This document shows positions 6,745 through 6,842 of a DNA stretch of 6,842 nt, in pieces. Origin of the DNA: Rhodospirillales bacterium. Lineage in GTDB: Bacteria; Pseudomonadota; Alphaproteobacteria; ATCC43930; CGMCC-115725. The notes beneath the pieces are model-generated. The model had not been told where the DNA came from. It saw only the letters and a list, made by a program, of their open reading frames with translations, and did no database searches. The translations under genes were made by a program, and so were the position numbers. The stretch covers positions 1 to 6,842 of the forward strand of contig JAATGI010000463.1 of NCBI GenBank assembly GCA_015654725.1. Direction: 5' to 3'. The stretch's first letter is position 1, and each line of letters starts with the position of its first letter.

Positions 6745-6842
6745 CTCGTTGCCCCGAGGGCCAAGCATCTCACCGACCCCGTTGGTGAGCTCGGTCGGGA
6801 ACGGCCCGCCGCCGACCCGGGTGGTATAGGCCTTGGTGATGC
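6340..6842 (-). CDS. purA: Adenylosuccinate synthetase (partial, C-terminal part)
   Basis: The last 166 codons of PurA, entering from the right edge. The enzyme joins IMP and aspartate using GTP, the first step from IMP to AMP. Visible motifs: TKAYTTRVGGGPFPTEL near the edge, TGRKRRCGW (the arginine loop that contacts IMP and aspartate), IDGIALTKLDVLDG containing the guanine-recognition TKLD, then YETMPGWSEST, LPALAIKYIRRIEEL and the terminal STSPERDDTILVRDPF. The usual STGP is STSP here, a small change in an otherwise standard end. The frame is open through the edge (ITKAYTTRV reads from 6840), so there is no break at the internal ATG at 6768. It converges on the gene starting at 5701, whose frame overlaps it antisense. 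Confidence 0.96.
   Translation of the reverse strand, partial: ITKAYTTRVGGGPFPTELTNGVGEMLGPRGNELSGVTGRKRRCGWSEAVMVRQAITVACIDGIALTKLDVLDGFTELKVCTGYRWRGETLDHLPAGTGIQAEIAPVYETMPGWSESTKGARSWADLPALAIKYIRRIEELIEAPVAMLSTSPERDDTILVRDPFAD

Overview
The window suggests a high-GC alphaproteobacterium, possibly of the Rhodospirillales. The grounds are strong G/C bias at third codon positions, an IscR with the wider cysteine spacing I associate with alphaproteobacteria, the order cysE-iscR-desulfurase-desulfurase, and small C-rich palindromic repeats of a type common in that class. The taxon is an inference, because no rRNA gene is present.

Positions 4654 down to 1, minus strand, form an iron-sulfur cluster assembly operon. 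The order is cysE (serine acetyltransferase), iscR (Fe-S sensing repressor), a NifS-like cysteine desulfurase, an IscS-like cysteine desulfurase, an IscA/HesB A-type carrier, a 141-residue protein that looks like a stripped-down remnant of the chaperone HscA, and the first 29 codons of a [2Fe-2S] ferredoxin that runs off the left edge. The genes cover a connected task: make O-acetylserine for cysteine, take sulfur from cysteine, carry the cluster, supply electrons, and sense Fe-S status. The canonical scaffold iscU and co-chaperone hscB are absent from their usual places. A 154-base gap between iscR and the first desulfurase holds a multi-hairpin repeat that could act as a terminator or attenuator for the distal genes.

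Positions 4655-4803 are a divergent intergenic region. From 4804 to 5466, plus strand, lies a complete small alpha/beta hydrolase with an intact Ser-Asp-His triad. It is followed (5467-5700) by a 12-codon stub resembling the start of a nucleotidyltransferase, a palindromic repeat that can be read as 'RWMPTFVGM', further overlapping dyads, and an AT-rich promoter region with a perfect palindrome.

From 5701, plus strand, runs a protein of the uncharacterised 'ANRANA..KS.GPKT..GK..S..NA.KHGL' family with an excellent ribosome binding site. Its reading frame enters a second copy of the hairpin repeat and then continues antisense through purA. The right edge (6340-6842, minus strand) is the C-terminal 166 codons of adenylosuccinate synthetase, purA.

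The most interesting points are the reduced, reorganised isc operon with its HscA-like relic, and the repeat family that sits inside that operon and again inside the 5701 gene.
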